Shown here: positions 19,565 through 29,673 of the stretch, in pieces | How the letters are laid out: the number at the start of each line of letters is the position of its first letter | Position numbering within the stretch: the stretch's first letter is position 1 | DNA from: Fusibacter sp. 3D3 | Lineage (GTDB): Bacteria > Bacillota > Clostridia > Peptostreptococcales > Acidaminobacteraceae | DNA: 64,000 bases | Direction of reading: 5' to 3' | Assembly: GCF_001748365.1 (NCBI RefSeq) | Contig: NZ_BDHH01000007.1 | Span: forward strand, 159,626 to 223,625 | Made by a program: the position numbers and the translations under genes | The notes under the pieces: generated by a model | What the model saw: the letters and a program-made list of their open reading frames with translations, nothing else | Told to the model about the DNA's origin: nothing | The model's database searches: none

Positions 19565-20678
19565 AGGGTTTGCCAATGAGGTTGTAAAGCATTTCAATTT
19601 GCTCAGGTAATGGCAGTTTAAGAGGATAGTTGACCGGCAGATAATTGGGGTCTTCTAAACCATTGAAAACAGAAAGTGTATAGGCATATTTTTCATCGCC
19701 GTAAGTTTCAAGTGAAATTTTATACAAGTAATCTCCAGGAGGCACTATAAAGAGTGTATAATCATGACTCATTTTTTCTTGTGGCTCAACGGTACTTGGA
19801 GGTGCATTCATTTTGGGGACGTATACAGATACGGTTTCAGTCTCCTCAGCCGTTTCACTATAGGGATCATCATAGCGTACTACGCCGATTAAATCCTTGA
19901 CATAAGGCTTATTGCTCTCAGCCGTAGAGTTAGAAAACAGGGTCGTGACATAAACGATGACCATGAGCAAGATTGAAAGATAGACCAACGTTCTAAAGTG
20001 ATTTTTAATCCAAAGGACTACTGCTAAAAGTTTTTCATAAAACCAAGGTTCTTGATGTTCATTTATTGTCCCTAAAAAATACTTATAATCAGCAAGCATA
20101 CTGATATAATCTTTATAGATTCCAGCCTCGCAATTCATAATAAAAACGTTCAGCTCATCGTGCTCTTCAGTTAAAGCTTCAATTTGGGTGGCTACTTTTT
20201 TCTGAACCGATTTGAAATGGTCAAAGGAATCTGGGTTTAGTAAATCCAAAGTAACATTAAAATGCAAAATTTTATTTGAATCAACTCTTAAATTATCAGA
20301 TTTTATGAGCGTATATTTAATGAAATTGGGTAAAGTACTATCAAGCGAAAGTTTTGCCAGAAGCTTCAGTATAAAATCTTTTTTAGAGGCATCATTGAAC
20401 TGGCTGTGATGGATTGCAGGTTCATCTGAATAATCCTTAAAAATTAAGTAGAGATCGCCAAAAGCAACAAATGATTCTACAAACGGTAACGTCTGACTAA
20501 ATCGATCTAAAAATTTTAAATAATACTTGATAAGGGCTCGATCTTTAATTTGATGAATTCTGTAGTGTGTCTCTTGTTTTTTGTGCGGCTCTAAGCATCT
20601 ATAAATGGTCATACTTGCATTCGTAGAAACCACATCCACAACTACGTATTTATCTGAAATAAGTGCACCTTGCATCAA
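19563..20678 (-). CDS. Kinase-like (degenerate) / TM / LysM protein
   Basis: This 371-residue protein has a cytoplasmic N-terminal half whose beginning (LISDKYVVVDVVSTNASMTI) resembles the N-lobe of bacterial Ser/Thr kinases. I see no VAIK lysine, HRD or DFG motif, so it is at best a pseudokinase. A single TM helix (~233-252, LVYLSILLMVIVYVTTLF) follows. The extracytoplasmic tail ends in a LysM-like domain (PPGDYLYKISLETYGDEKYA ... NYPLKLPLP) that could bind cell wall. The gene is transcribed divergently from the cyclase-like sensor, sharing a ~92-bp promoter region, and may be co-regulated with it. The kinase relationship is weak; the TM plus LysM part is clearer. Confidence 0.6.
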   Translation of the reverse strand: MMQGALISDKYVVVDVVSTNASMTIYRCLEPHKKQETHYRIHQIKDRALIKYYLKFLDRFSQTLPFVESFVAFGDLYLIFKDYSDEPAIHHSQFNDASKKDFILKLLAKLSLDSTLPNFIKYTLIKSDNLRVDSNKILHFNVTLDLLNPDSFDHFKSVQKKVATQIEALTEEHDELNVFIMNCEAGIYKDYISMLADYKYFLGTINEHQEPWFYEKLLAVVLWIKNHFRTLVYLSILLMVIVYVTTLFSNSTAESNKPYVKDLIGVVRYDDPYSETAEETETVSVYVPKMNAPPSTVEPQEKMSHDYTLFIVPPGDYLYKISLETYGDEKYAYTLSVFNGLEDPNYLPVNYPLKLPLPEQIEMLYNLIGKP

Positions 20679-20770
20679 ATCACCTCCAAACTATATGTTA
20701 CTTATATCACTTTATCAGAAAAATAAACGGTTAAGTTCAAATATCTATTTTTAGAAGGGGAGCGCACAAT

Positions 20771-23518
20771 ATGAGAAAAATTTTGGTTTTAGTACTGTTG
20801 ACTGTATTGTTGAGTGGCATTTTTACATACTGGATTGAAAATCTCGATCTAGAGCATGTTATTGACGTTTTAGCCGCTCCAGATGACGAGATGGTCATCC
20901 TTCAAAAAGAAACTTCTGAAAGTATGATAGAATCTTTTATCAACTATCTTAGACCCACCTATAATCTCATACGCATTTCTAAAAAAGGTGAAATTCTAAA
21001 ATCGTATCCATTGCCTAAGGATGCTAAATCCACTTTTTCTGATTATGATAATCTCAGTATGGATTCAGAGGGCAATCTGTATCTTCACAGATCTTTAAAA
21101 AATGCGGATAATTACTATGTCCAATCTGAAGAAATTATTAAAATTTACCCTGATACTTTACAAATTAAAACCCTTTATAAGGTTGATTATCACTCAACAG
21201 GTGCTGTGGAGTATGCCTTGATCAACAAAGCTTATCTTGTTGATCATCATCTTTTTGTGATTCAAAAAACGGCTGCAGATCCATCAAATGTAATCATATC
21301 TCAAATTAATATTTACAATGAAGAAGTTCAGGTGATCAAAGATTTAAAATTTGACCCCACCTTATACGTCAAGGATATCTTGTATTTAAACAGCGGGAAC
21401 GTTATATTTTCAACAGTTAAAGGGTTGCTTTATCAATATTACGATGGCAATTTTGAAGTGATCCAATATGAAGCGATGCCAGAACGTATGCAAGTTTCAA
21501 AACTCAACTCATACGATCATTCCACATTTGCATTTATGAATGAACTGACAAGTGATGTCGTCACGATTGATACAGATCAAAAGCGCTATGAAGTGATTAG
21601 AAGTGGCATGGATGACGTCAGTAAAATCGAGAAACTCAAATATAAAGATGCCAATTTAGTGACCCTGAGAAACTCAAAGAGTATCACTGGAAATGTGCGT
21701 TTTAACGCTCAAGGGAATCGGTTTGTATTTATAGATAGAGATGAATCTATAATTGCCATGAGTGACATAGAGTACAGTGGCACTCATCATATGCGGACTT
21801 TCTTTAAGCACTTTCTGATCATCGGACTATTGGCTTTAATTGTCGGATTTGTGATGTACGCTTACGAAAAGAGTAGAGGTTCTCTCATTATAAAATTTGG
21901 AACTATTTTACTGCCTTTAGTGCTCTTGATTCCAATGATTTCGCTTTCAGTAAGCTTTGGCTATTTTACGAATTTAGCGAAGAATGATTTGCTCGCAGAA
22001 TTGTTTAGTTTTTCAAAAGAACGTGCTTCTAAAATTACGGTGGCTCATCTAAAAGAAATTGATGGTCTTGAAGATTATGCCAATCCAGGCTATATGGCCT
22101 TAACCCAAGAAAGAAAAGTTAACGGTCAGGAATTTAATGATCTTGCGTTAAAGACTTATGATCGTTGGTACTATTCTGTAATTTACAAATATGAGGGCGA
22201 TAAAATACATGTCGTAACAGGAGATGAAATTGAATTTTGGGCAACAACCCAATACCTTTATGGCGAACGTTCACATCAATCTTATATAAAAGCAGCTACT
22301 GAAAATAGAACCGTTTTAGCGGATAATTCAGATATAACAGGCGAATGGGTTTTTGCAGTAACCCCCATCAGAGATGCGCAGAATCAAGTCATCGGTTTGC
22401 TTGAGATCGGAACGGGTAAAGAAAGCTACACTTACTATATTCAAGGCTATTATGGTAGTTTGGTCACCTTAAACCTCGTAATCGTCAGTTTTATTTTATT
22501 GCTCATGTCAATCGTCATCTACCGTGTTATTTTACCGCTTCGCAATTTGAATGACTCTGTTGACGAAATCAGCAGTGGCAATTGGGGCGTTACGGTCCCC
22601 GTTCACACTCATGATGAGATCGGTGAACTCTCGGGCATGTTCAATAAAATGTCGCTGTTTATCAAAGATTATATTACAGAACTTACGAAAATGAATGAAA
22701 TTTACTATAAATTTATTCCGCTTAAGTTCTTTGAACTGCTCCATAAGAAAAGCATCACAGAAGTGGCGCTTGGCAATTATACAAAGCAGGAAATGACTGT
22801 GGTTTATATCAATACTGCCAATTATTTTGATCTCGTAAGGGGCAAAACATCTAAAGAGCAACTGGATATCTTAAATAAACTCTTTGAAGAGTATGCAAGG
22901 AGTATACACGCTCAAAATGGACTTGTGGGTGAATTTAGAAACGCTGGCGTGCTAGCTTTATTTACCAAAGAAGAAGAAGCAATGTCTACGGCCTCTATGA
23001 TCATGCAACATATCAGTGCACTTGACTTACCTGTAAAAACCAATATCAGTATCCATTTAGGAGAGGTCCTATTGGGCATCGTTGGAGATGAAAATAGATT
23101 GACAACATCGGTTATAAGCGAGTGTGTCAATGAAGTCACTGAAATGAATAAAATTGCAACTAAGTTTGATACAGGCGTGCTCTTAAGTGATACTTTGAAG
23201 GCTAAGATCCATCAGTCAGATGATATGATCCGATATATAGGGCAGTTGGAAGATGAGCAATCCGATAAATCGATAAGTCTTTTTGAGTGGCTAGCAACTT
23301 TACAAATTGCAACACAGAAAGATTTTGTGAAATCAAAAGAACGGTTTGAATCCGCATTGCGGTTTTATGAAGCCGCACGTTATGCTGAGGCCAAAAAAGA
23401 TTTCATAAGCGTTATAAAAGCAAATGGTCGTGACAAAGTTTCTAAAGAATATCTTTTCAAGTGTGAAAAACTCGATCTAGATCCAAATACTTTAGAGAAA
23501 CCGCTAGGACGATACTAA
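20771..23518 (+). CDS. Beta-propeller / Cache / HAMP / adenylate-cyclase-like sensor protein
   Basis: The product has 915 residues. A signal anchor (~3-20), extracytoplasmic propeller-like region (~40-340) and two TM helices (~347-365, ~376-398) come first. An extracytoplasmic Cache-like domain (~405-560) contains GEWVFAVTPIRDAQNQVIGL. TM4 (~564-585), HAMP (ILPLRNLNDSVDEISSGNWG) and a class III cyclase homology domain (~673-800) follow, then a helical TPR-like tail. In the cyclase domain the metal-binding Asp positions appear replaced (INTANYF and FRNAGVLALF, where active enzymes have Asp). It may therefore sense and signal without making cAMP. It heads a tightly spaced run reaching into the contractile injection genes. 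Confidence 0.82.
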   Translation: MRKILVLVLLTVLLSGIFTYWIENLDLEHVIDVLAAPDDEMVILQKETSESMIESFINYLRPTYNLIRISKKGEILKSYPLPKDAKSTFSDYDNLSMDSEGNLYLHRSLKNADNYYVQSEEIIKIYPDTLQIKTLYKVDYHSTGAVEYALINKAYLVDHHLFVIQKTAADPSNVIISQINIYNEEVQVIKDLKFDPTLYVKDILYLNSGNVIFSTVKGLLYQYYDGNFEVIQYEAMPERMQVSKLNSYDHSTFAFMNELTSDVVTIDTDQKRYEVIRSGMDDVSKIEKLKYKDANLVTLRNSKSITGNVRFNAQGNRFVFIDRDESIIAMSDIEYSGTHHMRTFFKHFLIIGLLALIVGFVMYAYEKSRGSLIIKFGTILLPLVLLIPMISLSVSFGYFTNLAKNDLLAELFSFSKERASKITVAHLKEIDGLEDYANPGYMALTQERKVNGQEFNDLALKTYDRWYYSVIYKYEGDKIHVVTGDEIEFWATTQYLYGERSHQSYIKAATENRTVLADNSDITGEWVFAVTPIRDAQNQVIGLLEIGTGKESYTYYIQGYYGSLVTLNLVIVSFILLLMSIVIYRVILPLRNLNDSVDEISSGNWGVTVPVHTHDEIGELSGMFNKMSLFIKDYITELTKMNEIYYKFIPLKFFELLHKKSITEVALGNYTKQEMTVVYINTANYFDLVRGKTSKEQLDILNKLFEEYARSIHAQNGLVGEFRNAGVLALFTKEEEAMSTASMIMQHISALDLPVKTNISIHLGEVLLGIVGDENRLTTSVISECVNEVTEMNKIATKFDTGVLLSDTLKAKIHQSDDMIRYIGQLEDEQSDKSISLFEWLATLQIATQKDFVKSKERFESALRFYEAARYAEAKKDFISVIKANGRDKVSKEYLFKCEKLDLDPNTLEKPLGRY

Positions 23519-23536
23519 CCTATAGAGGTGAGCTTA

Positions 23537-25069
23537 ATGGGCAATTTGATTAAATATATGTTCAAAACTGCAAAAACTGCATTTTTAAGACCGCTTAAAT
23601 TGCTCAAAAGAAAATTGCGAAAGAGTATATTTCTTAAAAGCAAAGTTGGGAAAGTCATTAAGACCACGGTAAAAGATACCATTGCGGTTTTAAAGCGTGC
23701 GCCAGAACAAAAGTCCGATTATGTACTCATCGGGAATAAATACTATGCTAAAAGATTAGTCATTGTACTATGTGTCTTATTTTTACTGCTCATTGCAATC
23801 AGTCAAACCGTGATTGTGCCTTTGGTAAGAGGACGCCTTTACACACCTACATTCATGCTTACGGAACCCTTATTAGAGACGTATACGGGTAAGGTTAAAC
23901 TCATTAATCGCAGTGGCATTACTGTGTTTGAAGGCAGAATGGTCGAAGGAAAATGCCAAGAAAATGGCATTCAATATGATGATCTCGGACAGTTAGTTTA
24001 CAGAGGACAGTTTAGAGAAGATGTCTATGCTGGTGAAGGCACGTTATATGCTCAAAATGGAGATGTCATTTATAAAGGCATCTTTGAAAACAACACTTTT
24101 AATGGCATTGGTATTTTATATCAAAATAATCGCTCGACTTTGTACGAGGGGACATTTGAAAATGGATTATTTACGGGTTCTGGGAAACTTTATAATGACA
24201 AGAATCAGCTCATTTACTCAGGTGCATTTACACAAGGTCTTCAAAACGGTTATGGTGTGTCCTATTTTGACAACGGTATGATTCAGTATACCGGTAGCTT
24301 TTTGAATGGCAAGTATCATGGGGAAGGGACTCTGATGACCCTAGAGGGTTTAAAGCTTTATAGTGGTCAATTTTCAAATGGTGTCTTTGAAGGTTCTGGC
24401 AAATTATTTTTCGATAATGGTCAATTGGCATATGAAGGCAATTTTGCAAGCGATCAATACAACGGCTTTGGGCAACAGTATTCTGAGGAGGGCAAGTTGA
24501 TTTATAGAGGTAACTTTGCTTTGGGCTATTACTCGGGCGAAGGCAAACAATACAATGCTTCCACAGATCAGCTCATCTATGATGGCAACTTTGATAAGAG
24601 TTTATTCAACGGCATTGGCACTTATTATATTCAAAACGAAAAAGTTTATACAGGGGATTGGCTTGAAGGCGATGCGCTTTTTGAATCTTTACTTGGACTC
24701 AGCAGCGGAGATGTTCGGCAGCGCTTTTTAGAATCAGGAGAAGTGATTCAGTCAGAAAATTATTATGTCCTTTCATATTCGAAAGCAAAGTGTGACTTCT
24801 ACTTTGTGTATCCAACGGATGTGCTTGAGCCCATTCTCTATAAAATCGTGATCAAAGACTTCAATTTAACGCATAAATGGCAAAAGGGCATGAGTCTTGA
24901 CGAGGTCAAGGCGAAACTCGAAGATTCCACAGCTTCTGCTAAAAGCGTAGAGGGTCATGCGTACTTTGTGCTACAGGTGCCTCAAGCCAGTTCACAAATG
25001 AATATGTACTTTGATTTCAATACACTTGAATTGATCTTTTATGAATATGAAACCCCTATAGGAGGCTGA
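23537..25069 (+). CDS. Membrane-anchored MORN-repeat protein
   Basis: The 510-residue protein has a very basic cytoplasmic N-terminus (KRKLRKSIFLKSKVGK), one TM helix (~75-95) and about ten MORN-type repeats (~130-385) with the pattern YxGxFxxGxxxGxGxxY. Examples are YEGTFENGLFTGSGKLY and YSGQFSNGVFEGSGKLF. A ~120-residue C-terminal domain of unknown type follows. By the positive-inside rule the repeats face outward. AGAGGTG fits the ATG at 23537 rather than the GTG at 23528. It lies 18 bases after the cyclase-like gene and one base before the TolC-like gene. MORN repeats commonly mediate membrane or protein contacts; the role here is unknown. Confidence 0.82.
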   Translation: MGNLIKYMFKTAKTAFLRPLKLLKRKLRKSIFLKSKVGKVIKTTVKDTIAVLKRAPEQKSDYVLIGNKYYAKRLVIVLCVLFLLLIAISQTVIVPLVRGRLYTPTFMLTEPLLETYTGKVKLINRSGITVFEGRMVEGKCQENGIQYDDLGQLVYRGQFREDVYAGEGTLYAQNGDVIYKGIFENNTFNGIGILYQNNRSTLYEGTFENGLFTGSGKLYNDKNQLIYSGAFTQGLQNGYGVSYFDNGMIQYTGSFLNGKYHGEGTLMTLEGLKLYSGQFSNGVFEGSGKLFFDNGQLAYEGNFASDQYNGFGQQYSEEGKLIYRGNFALGYYSGEGKQYNASTDQLIYDGNFDKSLFNGIGTYYIQNEKVYTGDWLEGDALFESLLGLSSGDVRQRFLESGEVIQSENYYVLSYSKAKCDFYFVYPTDVLEPILYKIVIKDFNLTHKWQKGMSLDEVKAKLEDSTASAKSVEGHAYFVLQVPQASSQMNMYFDFNTLELIFYEYETPIGG

Positions 25070-25070
25070 T

Positions 25071-27089
25071 ATGCTCATTAAGAAGACATTGCTCCTTTTA
25101 CTAATCTTAACACTGATTATGCCACAACTCCCCATAGACGATGCCAGTAGAACTATGGATATGAAAGTGGCGATTTCACTTGCACAACAAAATAGCGCTG
25201 CGATTAATTTGGTGAAACTTGACCTCATTAAAAAAGGGGTTGAAAGAAGGCAAGCGGTTGAAGGTCTTCAAGATATAAGAGAAAAAGAAACCACAGTGAG
25301 ATTTGCATTGCTCTTTGACATCTCTTTTCCTGAAAAACACGCCATGCCAAAAGAGATAGAACTCATCATGAAGCTTCCTAAAATTGATAATGATATTCAA
25401 AAATTAAAAGAGCAATATAAATTTGAAGTTCATAAATTGGAGTTTGAAGTCAAAAATGCTTTTCTGAGTATTTTAGAAAAAGAAGCCGTCCTAAAATTTG
25501 AAACCGATAAAAATAAAGATTTAGCTTCGACTTATGAAAGGTTATATAAAGGGTATTTGGCGGGAGAAACAACTCAAGCAGATTTAGAATTAATCAAAGC
25601 TTCATTGGATCAATCAAAAGACACGCTAACCAAAGTGACCCTTGAATTTGAAACATCGAAAGAAAAATTTTCTGAAATTATTGGAATCGATATTACAAGA
25701 GGCTATACCTTTAAAAATGAACTCATCGAGGTGAAGTTGACAAGAACGGATTTGGATGCATTAATTCAAATTGGACTTTCAAAGGATTATCAGGTTTATG
25801 TGGCGACACAAGACCGAAAACTTTCTGAAAAAGAAGTCACAGAAGTCTATGATATTTACAAAAACTACTATGGTTCAAAAGTGAATATACTCTCTTCAGA
25901 GTTAAATAAACCTAAAATTGATTATGCGGCGCTTTTTCAAAATTATGAGCAAATGCTTCAAAATATAGATGCCAAATGGCAAAAAGTGTACGTCATCAAT
26001 CTCTTATTTTTCAAGATCAAAATACCAATGAGATGGTTTCAAGGCGAATATACGGCACTGAGATATTTTGAAAACGAAAAATACCCTCTGATCGTCGCAC
26101 TGGGCGAACGGGATAAAAAGAGAGTCGCAGAAGCCGCGATGATCACTTTGACGACTCAAAAGATCAAGGACAGCTATGATGCGGTCAAGCAAATGGATCT
26201 CGTGATCAAGCAAAGTATCGAAACGATTGCGCTTGCCACTTCAAGTTACGAACAACTGAAAAAAGATAACCTCGCGGGTATCGTTTCTTTTGCAGAAGTT
26301 CAGCAGGCAAAAGAGGTCCTAAAGGAACTCGAACTCGCTCAATTTCTATCGAAAATTTCACTTTCAAAATTCATAGCGGCACTTGATTTTAATACCTCTG
26401 GAGGCGTGGCAGCGCTCACAAGCAACGCGGACTTTGCTACGGGGAACTATGACTCTGGTGTGTCTAATGTCAAATCTATGGAGGGGAGTAGTGAACCCTT
26501 TTGGTATATTGAAACACCCTATAGCAGCCTCAAGTTCATATTCGGTGTAAATCTTTCTGCTGAACTACAAGTGACACATTACAGATTGTTTGATGCAAAT
26601 GGGCTCCCCGTTGGGGGGCTGACGCCAATAGCGGAAACACTTGAGCATTTACCGCTTGCCTTTGATAGTTCATCAGAGTTGTCTGTTGTCTTATATACAA
26701 AGGATTTACCTAAATATAAGTCTAAAATAGAAGGTGAAGGTTATCAAGGGACTTTAAAATTGGAACCTATAAAAACCAATCCTAAAGATTTAAAATTACC
26801 TATTGGCACTTTTAAGTTGGCTCAATCTGATTTATTGAGAAGTAGTCTAGCCATTAGCATAAGTGATCAAATTGGATATGATCACTATAGAATAATCAAG
26901 AGCGATGGTTCACCAATAAATGACCTTGTTAAAAAAGGGACTCCCCTTGAAGATTTAACCTTGATTCTTACGGACGTTGAACAATATCAAATAGAACTCT
27001 TACTTGGTGAAGATCATGTCATGAAATTAAGTCTTATACCAGAAACTGAACCAGTTCAACAAGGCGTTTTAGTCTCAACAGAAAAATAG
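25071..27089 (+). CDS. Secreted TolC/OEP-like helical protein with duplicated C-terminal beta domain
   Basis: The 672-residue protein begins with a signal peptide (LLLLLILTLIM). Long amphipathic helices fill ~30-210 and ~330-455. Two helical segments look like the repeat pair of outer-membrane efflux proteins: YLAGETTQADLELIKASLDQ and LAGIVSFAEVQQAKEVLKEL. The C-terminus holds two related beta-rich segments, one with HYRLFDANGLPVGG and one with HYRIIKSDGSPIND, suggesting an internal duplication. A TolC-like fold in an apparently monoderm background is unexpected. It may be a wall-spanning coiled-coil element rather than an outer-membrane pore. Start follows AGGAGG. Confidence 0.62.
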   Translation: MLIKKTLLLLLILTLIMPQLPIDDASRTMDMKVAISLAQQNSAAINLVKLDLIKKGVERRQAVEGLQDIREKETTVRFALLFDISFPEKHAMPKEIELIMKLPKIDNDIQKLKEQYKFEVHKLEFEVKNAFLSILEKEAVLKFETDKNKDLASTYERLYKGYLAGETTQADLELIKASLDQSKDTLTKVTLEFETSKEKFSEIIGIDITRGYTFKNELIEVKLTRTDLDALIQIGLSKDYQVYVATQDRKLSEKEVTEVYDIYKNYYGSKVNILSSELNKPKIDYAALFQNYEQMLQNIDAKWQKVYVINLLFFKIKIPMRWFQGEYTALRYFENEKYPLIVALGERDKKRVAEAAMITLTTQKIKDSYDAVKQMDLVIKQSIETIALATSSYEQLKKDNLAGIVSFAEVQQAKEVLKELELAQFLSKISLSKFIAALDFNTSGGVAALTSNADFATGNYDSGVSNVKSMEGSSEPFWYIETPYSSLKFIFGVNLSAELQVTHYRLFDANGLPVGGLTPIAETLEHLPLAFDSSSELSVVLYTKDLPKYKSKIEGEGYQGTLKLEPIKTNPKDLKLPIGTFKLAQSDLLRSSLAISISDQIGYDHYRIIKSDGSPINDLVKKGTPLEDLTLILTDVEQYQIELLLGEDHVMKLSLIPETEPVQQGVLVSTEK

Positions 27090-27100
27090 AGGGTGATCGA

Positions 27101-29659
27101 ATGAAAAAAAATAGAGCTCTACTGATATTATTAATCTTAATATTGATGTTCCATGTAAGCTTTGCAGAGGCAAGACCTGCTGCGAAAGCTTTTCCGACGC
27201 GTTCGATAATTATCGGTTCTTATGTCATCGATTACAAAGCTTTGAATCCTAAAACCATTAGTTTAGCTCAGGATACTGTAGAAAGTTCCGGTCAAAAGAA
27301 GATTTATTACAAATCTGATCTGACAAGTCAAAAAATCTGGGTGGACATCACTAATGGTGAGCGCATCAGCGATATCTCCGATAAATCCACAAGTATCATC
27401 TCTGATGCCATGATAGATGCACTGCCGCTTACGCACTGGATAAAAGCGGATGCTAGTGTCATCGTTTTTGGAACTGGAGAAGTAAAGTCCATAAATGATA
27501 TGCATTCACTTTTAGACCCCAAAGCTCATGAACTCCTTCAGAAGCTTTCTATTGACTATGACCTAGCGAAAAATCTTTTCGATGCAGATGATGAAGATGT
27601 CGTTTCTGAAATGACACAAAATATTTTAGCACCTGTATTAATGCCTTTAAGCCAAGCGACCATAGAAGGCTATGATCAGCAACTTGCTGCATGGGATGCT
27701 TTTTCAGCTTATTTAACCGCAAATGGCGGTTCAGATGCGGCTATTAATCTGGTGTCTGCTGAAAAAGGAACGACTTTTATAAATCGTGAAATCGCTGTTA
27801 ACACTGCACTTCTAGGACGCCTTAATGATGCGGCAAACAGTGCTGTTAAAAAGGGTTTAAACGCGCTCAATGGAGATATTTGGGAATCTATAGGGAAAGT
27901 TGAAGCCCAAATAATAGAGCTTCAAGAGGGTCTTAATATTGATGAGAGTTCATTTTTAGCCCTCTACAGGGCAACACAAGAAAAAAAATTACTGCAAGCA
28001 ATCGCAAGCAAAGATTACAAAACAGCCGAATCAAGTGTTGAAATAATAACGCATGCAGATCATATTTCAGCGGGATTAATCATTGATAAACCTTCTGAAT
28101 TAGAGATTCTCACAATTACTTTTGGACAAAGCATCCAAAAAATAAAAGCAATTGCAGCTGAAGGCAATGGGATACCTTATTACACAGCACTCAAAAACGG
28201 GGAACCCGCTGCAACACTTAAAGTGCTTATCGAAGCACAAATATCAAACTTAAAAGAAGCCATTTCAGAACTTCAGCGCATCATGGATGATACTATCGCG
28301 CGGCTAGATCAATCAGAAGCTCAGCAAGTTTTTTTGGGTCAAGCGGTCGAAGCAATGTCGAAAGCTCTAGATGCGATTCCAAAAGAGAGTGCTGCAATCG
28401 CTGGAGCAGAGGGTAATACGGCCTCTAGTGGTACTGATGAGGCCTCCCTCGTGAGTACTCAGTCGCCTGCGGACTTACTTTCTAGCTTAAAAGAAGGGTT
28501 TGAAGATCAACTTAATGTGGTAAAGGCATTTAACGATCCTGAAACAATAGAACAACTCGACTATCTGGATGCGCTTAAAGCAAAAAATGATAATCTATAC
28601 AAAACATTTTTAGGTGCTCTTGAAAATAATGATACGGCACTTGCTGATGAAATAAAAGCCAATATGAGCGTCATTGCAGATAAACAAGATGCACTTTACG
28701 ATTCATTTGCCAGCTTATATAAACAAGCAAATGACGGTATTGTCGCATTAGAGACAAAAATAGAAAACAATAATAACTTATTGACAGCTCAAGAACCCGC
28801 TACGAGTGAACTGAGCTCTGAGAATGATGCTTTAAAAGCGCAAGTCACTAAATTAAAAGAAGATTTGGCTAAGTTTGCATTATTATTGGACCCTACTGAT
28901 AAACAGCTTCTTGATCTGTATACGGATGCATTAGTGGCAACTCAAGAGCGTATAGCAGAGGGAGATCTAATTGCAATTAACGATGCATTGGAGACCTTAT
29001 TAACGCTGTTTACGATACTGCCAGATGCACTAAAATCAGAGGGGGATTTTAGTACATTAACCAGCCTTTTGATTGAGGCTTCTAAGGAAGCCTATCTTGC
29101 TAATTTAGAAGATCAAGGGGATGCACTCCTAGCCCTTACAGCAAAATTAACGCCTAGCCAGATAGAAGCACTTTTAGCACTTTCGAGTGGTGTTGGCAAT
29201 AATGCAATCGGCGCTACAGCTGAAACCGCATCTGGCACCGACACAGCAACAGCATTAGGTTCAGGAATGATCTCTGCTGGTGCTACAGTTGAGGATACAC
29301 CTTCTATGCAGATAATCCAAAGTGATTCTGGACAATATATTTTAGTAAGAGTACCCACAACTAAAATTCAAGGGATCACCTATGTCCCGATCAAGACCTT
29401 CTACAATCTCTTTAATATCGAAGTCATTTGGCATCCAGAAAGCGTGAGTGTTGAGGTCAAAGGCATAATGCAAACTGAAATATTTATAGAAGACTCTAAG
29501 GTGGTTAAAAAAGAGGATATTCTAACGATTATGGACTATCCAATGAAGATAATAGGGGGTGTCAGCTATGCGCCAATTGCCTATTACACAACCGATAGGT
29601 CGAACTTCATCATGCCGAATATTTCTAATTTAACGCTCATTATCATCCCACTAAACTAG
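27101..29659 (+). CDS. Secreted helical protein with C-terminal copper-amine-oxidase-N-like domain
   Basis: The 852-residue protein has a cleavable-looking signal peptide (LLILLILILMFHVSFAEA), a short beta-rich region (~35-130) and a long Ala-rich helical or coiled-coil middle (~140-720). The last ~105 residues contain the pattern ITYVPIKTFYNLFNIEVIWH and GGVSYAPIAYY. This matches the copper amine oxidase N-terminal-like domain common in secreted clostridial proteins, which is structural, not enzymatic. It starts 11 bases after the TolC-like gene and ends 14 bases before the first injection-system gene, so all are probably on one mRNA. Its role is unknown; an extracellular scaffold is a reasonable inference. 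Confidence 0.65.
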   Translation: MKKNRALLILLILILMFHVSFAEARPAAKAFPTRSIIIGSYVIDYKALNPKTISLAQDTVESSGQKKIYYKSDLTSQKIWVDITNGERISDISDKSTSIISDAMIDALPLTHWIKADASVIVFGTGEVKSINDMHSLLDPKAHELLQKLSIDYDLAKNLFDADDEDVVSEMTQNILAPVLMPLSQATIEGYDQQLAAWDAFSAYLTANGGSDAAINLVSAEKGTTFINREIAVNTALLGRLNDAANSAVKKGLNALNGDIWESIGKVEAQIIELQEGLNIDESSFLALYRATQEKKLLQAIASKDYKTAESSVEIITHADHISAGLIIDKPSELEILTITFGQSIQKIKAIAAEGNGIPYYTALKNGEPAATLKVLIEAQISNLKEAISELQRIMDDTIARLDQSEAQQVFLGQAVEAMSKALDAIPKESAAIAGAEGNTASSGTDEASLVSTQSPADLLSSLKEGFEDQLNVVKAFNDPETIEQLDYLDALKAKNDNLYKTFLGALENNDTALADEIKANMSVIADKQDALYDSFASLYKQANDGIVALETKIENNNNLLTAQEPATSELSSENDALKAQVTKLKEDLAKFALLLDPTDKQLLDLYTDALVATQERIAEGDLIAINDALETLLTLFTILPDALKSEGDFSTLTSLLIEASKEAYLANLEDQGDALLALTAKLTPSQIEALLALSSGVGNNAIGATAETASGTDTATALGSGMISAGATVEDTPSMQIIQSDSGQYILVRVPTTKIQGITYVPIKTFYNLFNIEVIWHPESVSVEVKGIMQTEIFIEDSKVVKKEDILTIMDYPMKIIGGVSYAPIAYYTTDRSNFIMPNISNLTLIIIPLN

Positions 29660-29673
29660 AAAGGAGATTAATT

